NCBI RefSeq assembly: GCF_019972815.1
Contig: NZ_BPPA01000008.1
Span: forward strand, 1-64,000
Length of the DNA: 64,000 bases
Source of the DNA: Lactobacillus huangpiensis
Lineage (GTDB): Bacteria; Bacillota; Bacilli; Lactobacillales; Lactobacillaceae
Direction: 5' to 3'
Numbering within the stretch: the stretch's first letter is position 1; every line of letters starts with the position of its first letter. Positions 1 through 8,381 of this stretch are shown here, piece by piece. Position numbers and translations under genes: made by a program. The notes beneath the pieces were generated by a model. It ran no database searches, was not told the origin of the DNA, and was given only the letters and a program-made list of their open reading frames with translations.

Positions 1-839
1 TTACAAATTGAGCACCCCTTGCCATTGCAGTTAAAGCAGGAAACATCCATTTCAACAGAAGGCTCAGTAAAAGGAAAGTAACTAGGACGCAGACGGGTTT
101 CGCGGTCTTGACCAAAAATATGCTTTGCCATTAATTCCAAGGTTCCCTTTAAATCACCCATCGTAATGTTTTTTTCAACTACAAGACCCTCCATTTGCAT
201 AAACTGATGTGAGTGAGTAGCATCATCGTCATCACGGCGATATACTTTGCCTGGTCCTACCATCTTTAAAGGGCCCTTGGCAAAATCATGTTTTTCCAAT
301 ACGCGAGCTTGGTCACCAGAAGTCTGAGAACGTAATAAATCTTCAGAATCAATATAAAAGGTTTCTTGCATGTCTCTTGCTGGGTGGTCTTTTGGCAAAT
401 TCATCATTTCAAAACAATAATGATCAGTTTCAATCTCTGGTCCTTGCACAACTTTATAACCCATGCCAATAAAATATTTTTCGAGATCATCCAAAATAAT
501 ATTGATTGGATGCTTTGTACCAAGATGCATTTCTCTACCTGGTAAAGTAACATCGATTTTTTCTTTAGCAAGTTGATCTTCAACTAAAGTTGCTACTATT
601 TCATTTTTAGCATCATCCAGCTTGGCATTAAAAAGATCTCGCAATTTATTAACTCGTTGTCCGACTTCACGTCTATCACTTGGATCAATATCTTTCATGG
701 AATGAAGAATAGTTGTTAATTCACTTTTACGACCAGTTAATTTAACACGAACATCATTTAACTTCTCTTCATTTTTAGCCTTATCGATCTCATCAAGACC
801 CTTTTCACGCAGTTCTTTTAACCTGTCAAATAAGTCCAT
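1..839 (-). CDS. pheS: Phenylalanine--tRNA ligase alpha subunit (partial, 3' end outside window)
   Basis: This is the catalytic alpha subunit of the cytoplasmic alpha2beta2 PheRS, which charges tRNA-Phe. About 279 codons are visible from ATG 837-839, and the reading frame runs off the left edge, so the last motif-3 region is missing. The N-terminal part (MDLFDRLKELREKGLDEI) is the usual tRNA-binding coiled coil. It is followed by the class II core, with HYCFEMMNLPKDHPARD and VYRRDDDDATHSHQFMQMEG (motif 2). The visible end carries a Cys-rich stretch (CFNCNGKGCSIC), as in Gram-positive PheS. It is preceded by a Phe T-box leader, so expression should follow uncharged tRNA-Phe. pheT would be expected next, outside the window. 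Confidence 0.97.
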   Translation of the reverse strand, partial: MDLFDRLKELREKGLDEIDKAKNEEKLNDVRVKLTGRKSELTTILHSMKDIDPSDRREVGQRVNKLRDLFNAKLDDAKNEIVATLVEDQLAKEKIDVTLPGREMHLGTKHPINIILDDLEKYFIGMGYKVVQGPEIETDHYCFEMMNLPKDHPARDMQETFYIDSEDLLRSQTSGDQARVLEKHDFAKGPLKMVGPGKVYRRDDDDATHSHQFMQMEGLVVEKNITMGDLKGTLELMAKHIFGQDRETRLRPSYFPFTEPSVEMDVSCFNCNGKGCSIC

Positions 840-1081
840 AAAACTTTTCCTTTCAAATCAAAAAAAAGCTTCATCCCAAAAGGGACGAAGCTTCGCGGTA
901 CCACCCTAGTTTGGACACAAAATGCCCACACTCATGTTTCGATAACGGTGAATACCGGAATGGATTAGATTCTACTAGTAAGATGAAATTCACAGTTCTG
1001 TTTAGACTTTTCTTTCAGCTCAATAAAAAAGTCTCTCTGATTAAATGAATGCTGCTACTAGTCTTACTCTTTGTAATTAGT
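840..1081 (-). promoter_or_regulatory. T-box leader (tRNA-Phe) of pheS
   Basis: This is a transcription-attenuating T-box riboswitch on the minus strand. The conserved T-box core reads AGGGTGGTACCGCG (complement of 894-907), and its TGGT matches the ACCA end expected for tRNA-Phe. Stem I closes between AGTAAGA near 1070 and TCTTACT near 980. UUC, a Phe codon, sits at 985-987, one base before the 3' strand of that stem, which is the specifier position. The AGAGAG-type motif is at about 1035-1045. The competing terminator is a stem of roughly 12 bp at 867-893 followed by a T run. Confidence 0.93.
860..893 (-). terminator. Attenuator terminator of the pheS T-box
   Basis: The hairpin AAGCTTCGTCCC/GGGATGAAGCTT on the minus strand is followed by a run of seven T. 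It lies directly after the T-box core and about 20 bases before the pheS start, so it is the terminator that tRNA binding would disrupt. Confidence 0.85.
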
Positions 1082-1085
1082 TAAT

Positions 1086-1114
1086 AGAATATATCTTTTT
1101 TTAAAAACTTTCAA
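1086..1114 (-). promoter_or_regulatory. Candidate sigma-A promoter of the pheS T-box transcript
   Basis: On the minus strand, TTGAAA (1109-1114) and TATTCT (1086-1091) are 17 bases apart. The start would fall near 1079, just before stem I of the T-box. Both boxes deviate from consensus but the position is right. Confidence 0.5.
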
Positions 1115-1128
1115 GTGGATGTATAAAT

Positions 1129-1479
1129 TTAAACCCACTTATCTGCCCAGCCATGAATTTGGTCAAAAACAGGTTTTAATTCTTCACCTTTTTGTGTCAG
1201 GCTATAAGAAATGATTTTTGTTCTACTGTCGACTGAACGATTGACAATATTTTCTTTTTCTAATTCTTTCAATCTTTCGACCAAAACACGGTCAGAGCAA
1301 GGCAACACACACTGTGCTAGATCTTTAAAGCGCATATAATCACCGGCACATAGTGAACTAATGATTAAACCGTTCCACTTCTTACCAATGATTTTAAATG
1401 CGTTAATAAAATGCTTGCAGTATTCATAATTTGAAGCGCCACAATCCGCACAGTTTTTGTCCTTAATACCTTGAGCCAT
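1129..1479 (-). CDS. HxlR-family winged-helix transcriptional regulator, cysteine-rich
   Basis: This is a one-domain DNA-binding regulator of 116 aa. The HxlR pattern is clear: a helix carrying IIGKKWNGLIISSL, then RFKDLAQCV, SDRVLVERLKELEKENIVNR (recognition helix and wing start) and YSLTQKGEELKPV. I chose ATG 1477-1479 because GGAGG lies 8 bases upstream; the in-frame TTG at 1497 has no such site. The N-terminus has a CxxC plus a third Cys (CADC, then EYCKHF), and LCAGD and QCVLPC add three more, so thiol sensing like that of YodB/HypR-type members is possible but not shown. It stands alone, without the oxidoreductase often found beside such genes. Confidence 0.85.
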   Translation of the reverse strand: MAQGIKDKNCADCGASNYEYCKHFINAFKIIGKKWNGLIISSLCAGDYMRFKDLAQCVLPCSDRVLVERLKELEKENIVNRSVDSRTKIISYSLTQKGEELKPVFDQIHGWADKWV

Positions 1480-1557
1480 GATACTGTCCTCCCACAAGAA
1501 AGTGTCTACTTTGTGTTTATTATATTAAATATACTTACTAAAAACAAGTATTAACAG

Positions 1558-2328
1558 TCAGGAGAAATAGTAGACGATAATTCCAGCTGCTACTGCAGCA
1601 TTCAATGATTCAGCTTTACCTTTAATAGGAATATATAATTTATGATCACAGATTTTTGCTATTTCTGAAGTAACACCATGTGCTTCATTGCCAATAACAA
1701 TCCCTACCTGTGGTACTTTTACAAACTCCTGTAATTTCCTAGCATTTCGATCCAGCATGCTTGAATATATTGGTATTGCATTGTCCTGCATTTCTTTTAT
1801 AACATTAATCAAATCTTGAACAACTAACTTGATATGAAATTGACTTCCTTGCATTGCGCGCTGAGTCTTAGGATTATAGATATCAACACTTTCAGGTGAT
1901 AAAACAACACCATCAAATCCAGCTGCATCTGCTGTCCTAATAATTGTGCCAACATTCCCGGGATCTGCCAGATGGTCTAACAAAACCCACTTGCCAAAAT
2001 TAAAATGGTAGTTTTGCGGTTGAGTAATTTTTAAAACCATAAATATATCTTGTGAATTTTTAGTGCTGGCAAGATGATGAGCAACAGAAGAGTTAATTAC
2101 GAAAGTATTCATACTTGTCAATAAGTGTGGAAAAATATCTTGAATCTTAGCTAAAGCTTCTTCAGTGCCTAAAAGATACTTGTACTTTTCGTTTGCATTA
2201 AGAGCTTCAGTGACTAGATGAAAGCCTTCGATTACGTATAATCCATTTTCTTGGCGATATTTTTTCTGCTTCAATTTAATTAATTCTTTTACCAATTTAT
2301 TATTTAATGAACTTATTTTTTTAGACAT
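1558..2328 (-). CDS. TrmH/SpoU-family RNA 2'-O-methyltransferase
   Basis: This is a SAM-dependent SPOUT methyltransferase, likely acting on 23S rRNA or tRNA ribose. The N-terminal substrate-binding part (about residues 1-90) contains the family signature VIEGFHLVTEAL. The C-terminal SPOUT knot contains LDHLADPGNVGTIIRTADAAG (motif 1, split here by context), VGIVIGNEAHGVTSEI (motif 2) and IPIKGKAESLNAAVAAGI (motif 3). The ATG at 2326-2328 (MSKKISSLNN) is preferred to the TTG 45 bases upstream, whose 15 extra residues do not resemble the family. It is divergent from the acylphosphatase gene. The exact target nucleotide cannot be told from sequence. Confidence 0.9.
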   Translation of the reverse strand: MSKKISSLNNKLVKELIKLKQKKYRQENGLYVIEGFHLVTEALNANEKYKYLLGTEEALAKIQDIFPHLLTSMNTFVINSSVAHHLASTKNSQDIFMVLKITQPQNYHFNFGKWVLLDHLADPGNVGTIIRTADAAGFDGVVLSPESVDIYNPKTQRAMQGSQFHIKLVVQDLINVIKEMQDNAIPIYSSMLDRNARKLQEFVKVPQVGIVIGNEAHGVTSEIAKICDHKLYIPIKGKAESLNAAVAAGIIVYYFS

Positions 2329-2420
2329 TAAGGTATCTTCTTTCGTATTTATCAATATTATTTTTAATTTCAAGCTGATAAAATGTTAAAATCAAGAAAG
2401 TAGGACTAGGAAGGATTATT

Positions 2421-2753
2421 ATGGGATTTTTTAATAAACACAAGAGCGAAAGAAAAAGCGATCCAGCTGATAATTCAAGAGAAACTTGGCAATTAACCAT
2501 TTCGGGTATTGTCCAGGGTGTGGGCTTTCGTTGGAGCGTATTAAACCTTGCTCAAAAAATGAAAATGACTGGCAATGTTCGTAATAACAGTGACGGGACA
2601 GTCACAATTACTTTACAGGCAGAATTAAGCCGAGTCAATCAATTTTGTGCTGAATTACCCAAAAATATTTCTCAATTTGCTCGCATTTCAAATATTAAAA
2701 AAGAAAAACTAACAAAAGTAAGCAAAATGAATGGTTTTCATGTATTATATTAG
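2421..2753 (+). CDS. acyP: Acylphosphatase
   Basis: This is a small cytosolic enzyme of 110 aa that hydrolyses acyl phosphates. The fold signature is intact: SGIVQGVGFRW contains the phosphate-binding loop and catalytic Arg, and NNSDGTVTI contains the catalytic Asn. A lysine-rich N-terminal extension of about 20 residues (MGFFNKHKSERKS) precedes the usual ~90-residue domain. The gene lies 33 bases before yidC on the same strand, so the two are probably co-transcribed. That pairing is also seen in other lactobacilli, as I recall, with no known functional link. Confidence 0.92.
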   Translation: MGFFNKHKSERKSDPADNSRETWQLTISGIVQGVGFRWSVLNLAQKMKMTGNVRNNSDGTVTITLQAELSRVNQFCAELPKNISQFARISNIKKEKLTKVSKMNGFHVLY

Positions 2754-2786
2754 TTATTGGCAAAAAATAATAATTGGGTGAATTGA

Positions 2787-3752
2787 ATGAAAAAATTTCG
2801 CAAATATATCGGATTAATTACTGTTTGTTTAACAGTCATGTTATTTGTTACTGCTTGTGCACAAAATGGTGGGGTAAATAAACCACCAACTGGTTTTATA
2901 TACGGGTCAATCTATAAATTTATTGGTAAACCCATGCAAAATATAATGCTCTATTTTTCTAACCTCATAGGTGGAGCTAATGGAGCCGGCTGGGCTATTA
3001 TCATAATGACTTTTGTAGTTAGAATGATTCTCTTGCCATTAATGCTTAATCAACAAAAGAAATCGACTACGCAACAAGAAAAAATGGCACGCCTGCAGCC
3101 GCAAATGAAGCTAATTCAAGATACCATGAAACGCAAAGATCTAAATCAAGATCAGCAAATGACTTTAGCCGGTTGGCAACGTGAACTATATTCTAAAAAT
3201 CATTTATCATTAACTGGGGGAATGGGCTGCTTACCGTTAATTATCCAGTTCCCGATTATGATCGGAATTTATGATGCTGTAATGTATTCAAAGAGTTTGG
3301 CTAGTTCGTCATTCTTTGGTATTTCATTAAGCAGCAGGTCTATATCAGTAACAGTTTTTGCTACCATTTTTGCTTTTGCTCAAGGCTACCTTTCATTGGT
3401 AGGGATCCCTAAAGAGCAAAAGAAACAGATGCAATCTATGATGCTCATGAATCCTATTATGACGCTCTTCATCTGCCTCTCTGTTTCTGGTTCAGTTGCT
3501 TTATATTGGGCTGCCGGAAACTTTTTCTCCGTTATTCAACAGTTGATAGTAACATATATCATTATGCCTAAAGTTAAAAAAGAAGTAGACGAAGAATTAA
3601 AACGTGAACCTATTACAGAAGTCGTAACAAAGGAAAAAGTAGATGAGCTTCTTAACGCGAAGAAGGCTTCTCCTGCTCAGTCAAAGCAAACAAAACAGTT
3701 GCACGAAAACTTACGTAACCGCAACAAAGGAAAGCAACAAAGACGACCTTAG
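2787..3752 (+). CDS. yidC: Membrane protein insertase YidC/OxaA (lipoprotein form)
   Basis: This inserts and folds membrane proteins, with or without SecYEG. It has a lipoprotein signal peptide with the lipobox VTACAQ, so Cys 24 would be lipidated. The membrane segments typical of Gram-positive YidC follow: GWAIIIMTFVVRMILLPLML with the hydrophilic-groove Arg, GCLPLIIQFPIMIGIYDAV, VFATIFAFAQGYLSLVGI and LFICLSVSGSVALYWAAGN. The C-terminal tail is basic (NLRNRNKGKQQRRP), as in YidC2-type proteins that can contact ribosomes. At 321 aa the length is normal. Lactobacilli usually have a second YidC next to rnpA; this copy is not at that locus. Confidence 0.95.
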   Translation: MKKFRKYIGLITVCLTVMLFVTACAQNGGVNKPPTGFIYGSIYKFIGKPMQNIMLYFSNLIGGANGAGWAIIIMTFVVRMILLPLMLNQQKKSTTQQEKMARLQPQMKLIQDTMKRKDLNQDQQMTLAGWQRELYSKNHLSLTGGMGCLPLIIQFPIMIGIYDAVMYSKSLASSSFFGISLSSRSISVTVFATIFAFAQGYLSLVGIPKEQKKQMQSMMLMNPIMTLFICLSVSGSVALYWAAGNFFSVIQQLIVTYIIMPKVKKEVDEELKREPITEVVTKEKVDELLNAKKASPAQSKQTKQLHENLRNRNKGKQQRRP

Positions 3753-3811
3753 TTGTTTTTTTGAGTCCCAAAAGTGGTCCAACTTTCAGGCTCACATATA
3801 AGTTGATAAGT

Positions 3812-3886
3812 AAAAAGACCTTTTAAGTCTGTTTATCTTTAGATTGGGCAAACCAATCAATAGACTTTACAAAGGTCTTTTTTAAT
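3812..3886. terminator. Bidirectional terminator between yidC and the histidine kinase gene
   Basis: There is a long imperfect hairpin: AAAGACCTTTTAAGTCT near 3815-3830 pairs with AGACTTTACAAAGGTCTTT near 3862-3880. T tracts follow on both strands. It sits between convergent genes and can serve both. Confidence 0.8.
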
Positions 3887-5462
3887 TTGTTTCTTTTTTA
3901 TTTTTCTTTGCTTTTTCAACTTCTTCACGTTTATGCAGTTTTTGGGATTGAGCTTTTGTAAGTGCTGGAAATTCTATTATAAACTGACTTCCTTGTCCTT
4001 CCACAGATTCGACACTGATTTTCCCATGATAACTGGTAACTAACTTTTGAGCAATTGATAAACCTAAACCGTTGCCACCTTTTTCTCTAGTTCTAGCTTT
4101 ATCGACTCTGTAAAACCTATTGAAAATTTTGCTTTGTTCTTTTTTAGAAATACCTTCACCAAAATCCTGGACTATAATATGCACATCATCTTGCGACAAT
4201 CCCGCTGAAACATTCATTTCCTTACGATCTGTAGAGTATTTAATACCATTATCAATTAGAATAACAAGTAACTGTTCCAAATGGCCTTGATAAATTTGGA
4301 TTTCAGTATCGCTAGGTAAATCATCCATATCCAGTCTGATAGCAAAATCCTTATGAACGAGCGACATATCACCAACGACCCGTTTAAGAACTTCAGAAAC
4401 TTTGGTCACAGCATTAGGGTACTGTACATTAATTTGTTCCGCACGCGTTAAATCAAGCATTTCTTGAATTAAATGCTGCATTCTTTTAGCTTCTTGTAAA
4501 GAAGCATCAATTGATTCTTCCAAAATCTCCGGATCATCCTTGCCCCAGCGTTTAAGCATGTTTAAATGACCTTCAATTACCGCAACAGGAGTGCGAAGTT
4601 CATGAGAAACATCACCCACAAATTCCTTTTGTTGATCAATATAGCGTTGCATTCGATCTAACATTTGATTAAAAGAAACTGCTAGTTCTTGCAATTCATC
4701 ATGACGATGGAAATCTCTTATTCTTGCAGTACTATTTGGATCATCATTAACTTCTAAAGCAACTCGTGACATTTCTTTCACAGGCTTTACAATGTCACGA
4801 ACAATTATATAAGCTACCAGTGTAAAAAGTACGATAGCTATTAAAGAAATTCTTACCATCCACTTTAACAGGTCTTTCATTAAACCGTTGTAATATGTCA
4901 TTTTATTAGCAACAACTATATAACCTGTAACTTTTCCTGAATGAGCAGTTCTAACTTTTTGATAAGTAATCAGTTCTTGTTTATGATTCTTAAAATTACG
5001 AGTCATCTCATAGTCACCTTTTATATTCTTAAAAGGAATAATTTTGCCACCATTATCAAAAACATCTTCTTTTCTAAGATTATAAACAACTACACTCAAA
5101 TCCGGATTTGTTAACGAAGACAATAAATCATCGTTAAATGCACTGTTATGTTGGTCAGAGCTGATCGGGGGATTGCCTTTTAATACTTCTCTAGCAGATG
5201 GTGTTAAAGCCGGAACAACATTTGCAATTTCTAATTCTTTGGGTATTCTGTTCAGGCTACTATTGAGCTTGCTTACCATCTCATTCGATGTTTCTTTTTG
5301 CTGGACCATCGATTGCTGACCTACAAACGAATATATTATTACTGAAAATACAATAAAAGAGACCATAATCGTCAGAGCAACGATACTAACCCATCGCAAT
5401 ACCAACGATGAATGTTTGGTCTCTTTTTGGGATCTTTTTTTACTTCTTTTCATCATCCTCAT
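3882..5462 (-). CDS. Two-component sensor histidine kinase (ArlS/LisK-type)
   Basis: This is a membrane sensor kinase of 526 aa. The order is: basic N-terminus, TM1 (about residues 25-48), an extracytoplasmic sensor of roughly 150 residues, TM2 (about 200-222), HAMP, the dimerisation/phosphoacceptor helix with FVGDVSHELRTPVAVIEGH (His near residue 287), then the ATPase domain with N box (LVILIDNGIKYS), DFGEGI and GGNGLGLSIA. The start overlaps the response regulator gene by 23 bases, so translation is coupled. Three ATG codons cluster at 5451-5462 and the true start is uncertain by up to three residues. A weak GAGG overlaps them. Similar pairs in Lactobacillus are annotated LisRK, but the signal is unknown. 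Confidence 0.92.
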   Translation of the reverse strand: MRMMKRSKKRSQKETKHSSLVLRWVSIVALTIMVSFIVFSVIIYSFVGQQSMVQQKETSNEMVSKLNSSLNRIPKELEIANVVPALTPSAREVLKGNPPISSDQHNSAFNDDLLSSLTNPDLSVVVYNLRKEDVFDNGGKIIPFKNIKGDYEMTRNFKNHKQELITYQKVRTAHSGKVTGYIVVANKMTYYNGLMKDLLKWMVRISLIAIVLFTLVAYIIVRDIVKPVKEMSRVALEVNDDPNSTARIRDFHRHDELQELAVSFNQMLDRMQRYIDQQKEFVGDVSHELRTPVAVIEGHLNMLKRWGKDDPEILEESIDASLQEAKRMQHLIQEMLDLTRAEQINVQYPNAVTKVSEVLKRVVGDMSLVHKDFAIRLDMDDLPSDTEIQIYQGHLEQLLVILIDNGIKYSTDRKEMNVSAGLSQDDVHIIVQDFGEGISKKEQSKIFNRFYRVDKARTREKGGNGLGLSIAQKLVTSYHGKISVESVEGQGSQFIIEFPALTKAQSQKLHKREEVEKAKKNKKETN

Positions 5463-6153
5463 CTCTTACCATGTAGCCAGTTCCACGAACCGTTTTGATA
5501 TATGATTGTTTACCAGGCACATCAATTTTATTGCGTAAATAACGCACATAGACTTCGACAACGTTTGTTTCGATATTTGAACCAGGTCCCCAAATTTTTG
5601 CCAGCAACTGATCACGGCTAACCACGTTGTTTTTATTCTTAATCAAAGTCATGAGCAGGTTATACTCACGTTTAGTTAAGTCAACTGCTTTACCATCTCC
5701 ACGGCGAACAATTCTATTTGCCGTCTCAATAGTAAGATCCTTGAATTTTACTACCTTCTTTTCAACAGAATCATCTGATGCGTCTTTTTCAATTTTTACT
5801 CTTCGTAAAACTGCACGTAAGCGCGCCAAAAGCTCTTCAATTGCAAATGGCTTAACAATATAATCATCAGCTCCATGATCAAGACCAGAAACGCGGTCAA
5901 TAACAGAATCACGTGCAGTCATCATAATGATCGGTGTGCTCTTAACTTGACGAACTCTTCGGGCAATTTCTAAACCGTTAAGATCAGGAAGCATAAGATC
6001 TAGCAGAATAGCATCAAAATCTTCTTTTAAGGCCAAATCTAATGCCTTGCGACCATTACTTTCAACGACAGTATCATATTTTTCATGTTTTAATTCCAAT
6101 TCAACAAAGCGAGCTAAATTTTTTTCATCTTCAACAATTAATATTCTTGCCAT
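5440..6153 (-). CDS. OmpR/PhoB-family response regulator (ArlR/LisR-type)
   Basis: This is the DNA-binding partner of the adjacent kinase, 237 aa. The receiver domain (about 1-120) has the acidic pair VEDEKN, the phosphoacceptor Asp in ILLDLMLPD, the conserved Thr in MMTARD and Lys in IVKPF. The winged-helix effector (about 140-232) carries LTKREYNLL, VVSRDQLLAKIWG and VYVRYLRNKI, ending in the GTGYMV hairpin. It is first in a two-gene operon with the kinase. A C-terminal run DEDDEKK lies in the overlap with the kinase start. The regulon cannot be inferred from the window. Confidence 0.95.
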   Translation of the reverse strand: MARILIVEDEKNLARFVELELKHEKYDTVVESNGRKALDLALKEDFDAILLDLMLPDLNGLEIARRVRQVKSTPIIMMTARDSVIDRVSGLDHGADDYIVKPFAIEELLARLRAVLRRVKIEKDASDDSVEKKVVKFKDLTIETANRIVRRGDGKAVDLTKREYNLLMTLIKNKNNVVSRDQLLAKIWGPGSNIETNVVEVYVRYLRNKIDVPGKQSYIKTVRGTGYMVRDEDDEKK

Positions 6154-6308
6154 TTTTTATCTTCCTTTTTTAAAATTTGATTTCAGTTAATTTAATTTGT
6201 ATTCTTGTCAATAAGTAAAGCATACTTTAAAAATGCTTTTAAAACAAGATTAAAAACCAGCATTTTAATAATACTGATTTCTAATTATATTTAATTATTC
6301 TTATTTAA

Positions 6309-6863
6309 CTAATTATGGTTCTCATTATTTTCTTTAAATAAATCTTTTAATTTAGCAAAGGCAGGGTTTATTTGTTCCTTTTCTTTCTTATCAAATTCAT
6401 CTTCAGAAATCACAGCCCAACCATTTCCTTCAGGATAAATATTTTGATCTCGTTCTTCCTCAGTCAAAATTGTGGTTGGGATATTTAATAAAACGTTGTC
6501 TTCAATCGCTTTTTGCAAATTAATAACTTCGTTTTTTACTTTCACAATCGGGATGTCACTCTCATCGATTTCCTCTTTAGCTACATCTGTATCAGTATAA
6601 TTCTCGCTAAAACGAAAATTTTCTGTAAACTCAACAGGCTTTAAACTACGACTGGAAGGAACAACTAAACAGGCTTGCACGTGAAAGTCACCAGTAACGT
6701 ATGGTTGATTGTAAAATGCATCCCCTGAAACAGTCACGTTATTTACTTGATAAACTAAGCCATGACTTCGCTTAATAAATTCTTCTTGCAACTCGACCTC
6801 ACATTCAATGTGAGTTACAGGTTCGTTGCTATTTTTTATTTGAGTAAAATTCAAAGTTAACAT
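6309..6863 (-). CDS. YceD/DUF177 family protein
   Basis: This is a 184-aa acidic protein of the YceD (DUF177) family, linked in other bacteria to ribosome and large rRNA accumulation. The family pattern is seen in GDAFYNQPYVTGDFHVQACLVVPSSRSL and the C-terminal ILTEEERDQNIYPEGNGWAVISED (read as separate conserved blocks). It is the last gene of the yqeG-to-yceD operon. Its ATG directly abuts the tmcAL stop codon (TAAATG), implying translational coupling. In many bacteria rpmF (L32) follows this gene, but the 155 bases down to the response regulator hold no L32 reading frame, so L32 must be elsewhere. Confidence 0.85.
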   Translation of the reverse strand: MLTLNFTQIKNSNEPVTHIECEVELQEEFIKRSHGLVYQVNNVTVSGDAFYNQPYVTGDFHVQACLVVPSSRSLKPVEFTENFRFSENYTDTDVAKEEIDESDIPIVKVKNEVINLQKAIEDNVLLNIPTTILTEEERDQNIYPEGNGWAVISEDEFDKKEKEQINPAFAKLKDLFKENNENHN

Positions 6864-8018
6864 TTAGACCTCCACTGGACGTCGCCCAAAGTTTTGATCA
6901 ACTCCCATAAGTTGCTCAAAAAAACGATCAACACGTAATTGTAATTTCATTGATCCACTTTTAGTATTTTTTTGATCAACCTTCGATATGATGTCTGCGA
7001 ATGGGGTTTTTCTAATCCCTTTAAGATATTTTCTTCCTAATTTACTATAGCCCAAAAGTAGAAGCGATTCATGGTTAAAGCTGGCAGTCATGTCTTCTTG
7101 AGTTACATTTAAGAGCGTATACAGGCTAAGACGACGCAAACGAGAATAAGTATAACGCTTTGATTTTACCCTTCGTAAAAATCCTGTAAAAGTTTGTGCA
7201 GCGTGAATCTCATGTTTCATTTTGTACTCAAGGCCTTCACTCATTTGATAAATTCTTCTTAGTTCAGAAACTGAAGAAGATTCCAATCTATATTTTAAAA
7301 ATGGAAACAGCAAATTCCAATTTGGATAATTCTTTTGCTTGAATAGAAGCTGAACCTCTTTTTTAGGCAACCATTGTTCCAATGTATAATTAGTTTCATT
7401 ATGAAGAATCATATTTCGTATTGCACTTGCACTTTGAACAACTTTATTACTCTGCAAAACGTCATCATGTCCAGCGCCAATTCGGTTAACAGGATGCAAA
7501 ACTAAAGGCGTCCCCAAATTATGATTAGCAACTGCATAGGCTAGAGCAAGAATCGCATTGGGCTCACTAACTTCATGACCAACTTCTCTTGCTACCATTT
7601 GGTTATATTGGGTTGAATAAGTTTGACTATAATCATTAAAGTCCATATGACTTTGTGGGATTTCAGCAATTTTACTACCTAAATAAGCATAATTTTGTGT
7701 AGCGTCTTCAACTCCAAAAATCAAGTCAGTTGCGCCAACTTTTACCAGTTGATCTATACTGCCAAGTGCAAACAAATCAGCTGGTTCAACGGAAGTGGAA
7801 AATGGCAGTTCAAGTACTAAATCAGCACCACTTTCAAGTGCTGCCTGCGTACGAGACCATTTATCCATAATTGCCATTTCCCCACGCTGAACATAATTAC
7901 CAGACATGACTACGATTATTGGGTCTTCACTACCAGCAATATATCGAGCCTGATTCATTAAAAATTCATGCCCACTATGGAAGGGATTGTATTCTGCAAT
8001 GATCCCTACTACACTCAT
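6864..8018 (-). CDS. tmcAL: tRNA(Met) cytidine acetate ligase TmcAL (YlbM)
   Basis: This uses ATP and acetate to form N4-acetylcytidine at the wobble position of elongator tRNA-Met. The nucleotidyltransferase signature is at the N-terminus: [20 protein letters not shown], with HSGH at residues 14-17. It is followed by [20 protein letters not shown] and LVLELPFS, which are highly conserved in the family. At 384 aa the length is usual. It follows rsfS by 6 bases and is coupled to yceD, as in ylbM-ylbN of Bacillus. The identification rests on the strong family motifs; the reaction is known from B. subtilis TmcAL. Confidence 0.92.
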   Translation of the reverse strand: MSVVGIIAEYNPFHSGHEFLMNQARYIAGSEDPIIVVMSGNYVQRGEMAIMDKWSRTQAALESGADLVLELPFSTSVEPADLFALGSIDQLVKVGATDLIFGVEDATQNYAYLGSKIAEIPQSHMDFNDYSQTYSTQYNQMVAREVGHEVSEPNAILALAYAVANHNLGTPLVLHPVNRIGAGHDDVLQSNKVVQSASAIRNMILHNETNYTLEQWLPKKEVQLLFKQKNYPNWNLLFPFLKYRLESSSVSELRRIYQMSEGLEYKMKHEIHAAQTFTGFLRRVKSKRYTYSRLRRLSLYTLLNVTQEDMTASFNHESLLLLGYSKLGRKYLKGIRKTPFADIISKVDQKNTKSGSMKLQLRVDRFFEQLMGVDQNFGRRPVEV

Positions 8019-8024
8019 TGTTAG

Positions 8025-8372
8025 CTAATCTTCCTTTAATTCTAATCTTTTACCATTAGCCCATAGTTTTTCAACATTGTAAAAATCACGTGCATCTTCA
8101 GTAAAAACATTTACAACAACATCGCCTAAATCAAGCAGAAGCCAATTTGATTCACTCGTGCCTTCAACGCGATAATCATAATAGTTAACCTTGTGAGCTT
8201 CATCAATGATAGCATTAGCTATAGCATGTAATTGTCTGTTTGAACCAGCACTGGTCACAACATAATAATCAGCTAAAATACTATGTCCCTGCATATCGTA
8301 AGCTGCAGTATCTTCCCCATGACGATCACTAATTGCCTTTAGAGTAAAAGCCAATATTTCTTTACTAGTCAA
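8025..8372 (-). CDS. rsfS: Ribosomal silencing factor RsfS
   Basis: This 115-aa protein of the Iojap/RsfS family binds L14 on the 50S subunit and blocks subunit joining when nutrients are short. The family core is clear: YYVVTSAGSNRQLHAIANAI, then VEGTSESNWLLLDLGDVVVNVF and a C-terminal YNVEKLWAN. It lies between yqeK and tmcAL with gaps of 9 and 6 bases. In many Firmicutes a SAM-dependent methyltransferase gene (yqeM) follows directly; it is absent here. Confidence 0.95.
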   Translation of the reverse strand: MTSKEILAFTLKAISDRHGEDTAAYDMQGHSILADYYVVTSAGSNRQLHAIANAIIDEAHKVNYYDYRVEGTSESNWLLLDLGDVVVNVFTEDARDFYNVEKLWANGKRLELKED

Positions 8373-8381
8373 TTTTTCTCC

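Noticed and set aside
1480-1497. TTG start extending the HxlR regulator by six residues
   Set aside because: The GGAGG site is 8 bases before the ATG at 1479 and lies inside the extended frame, so the ATG is the start.
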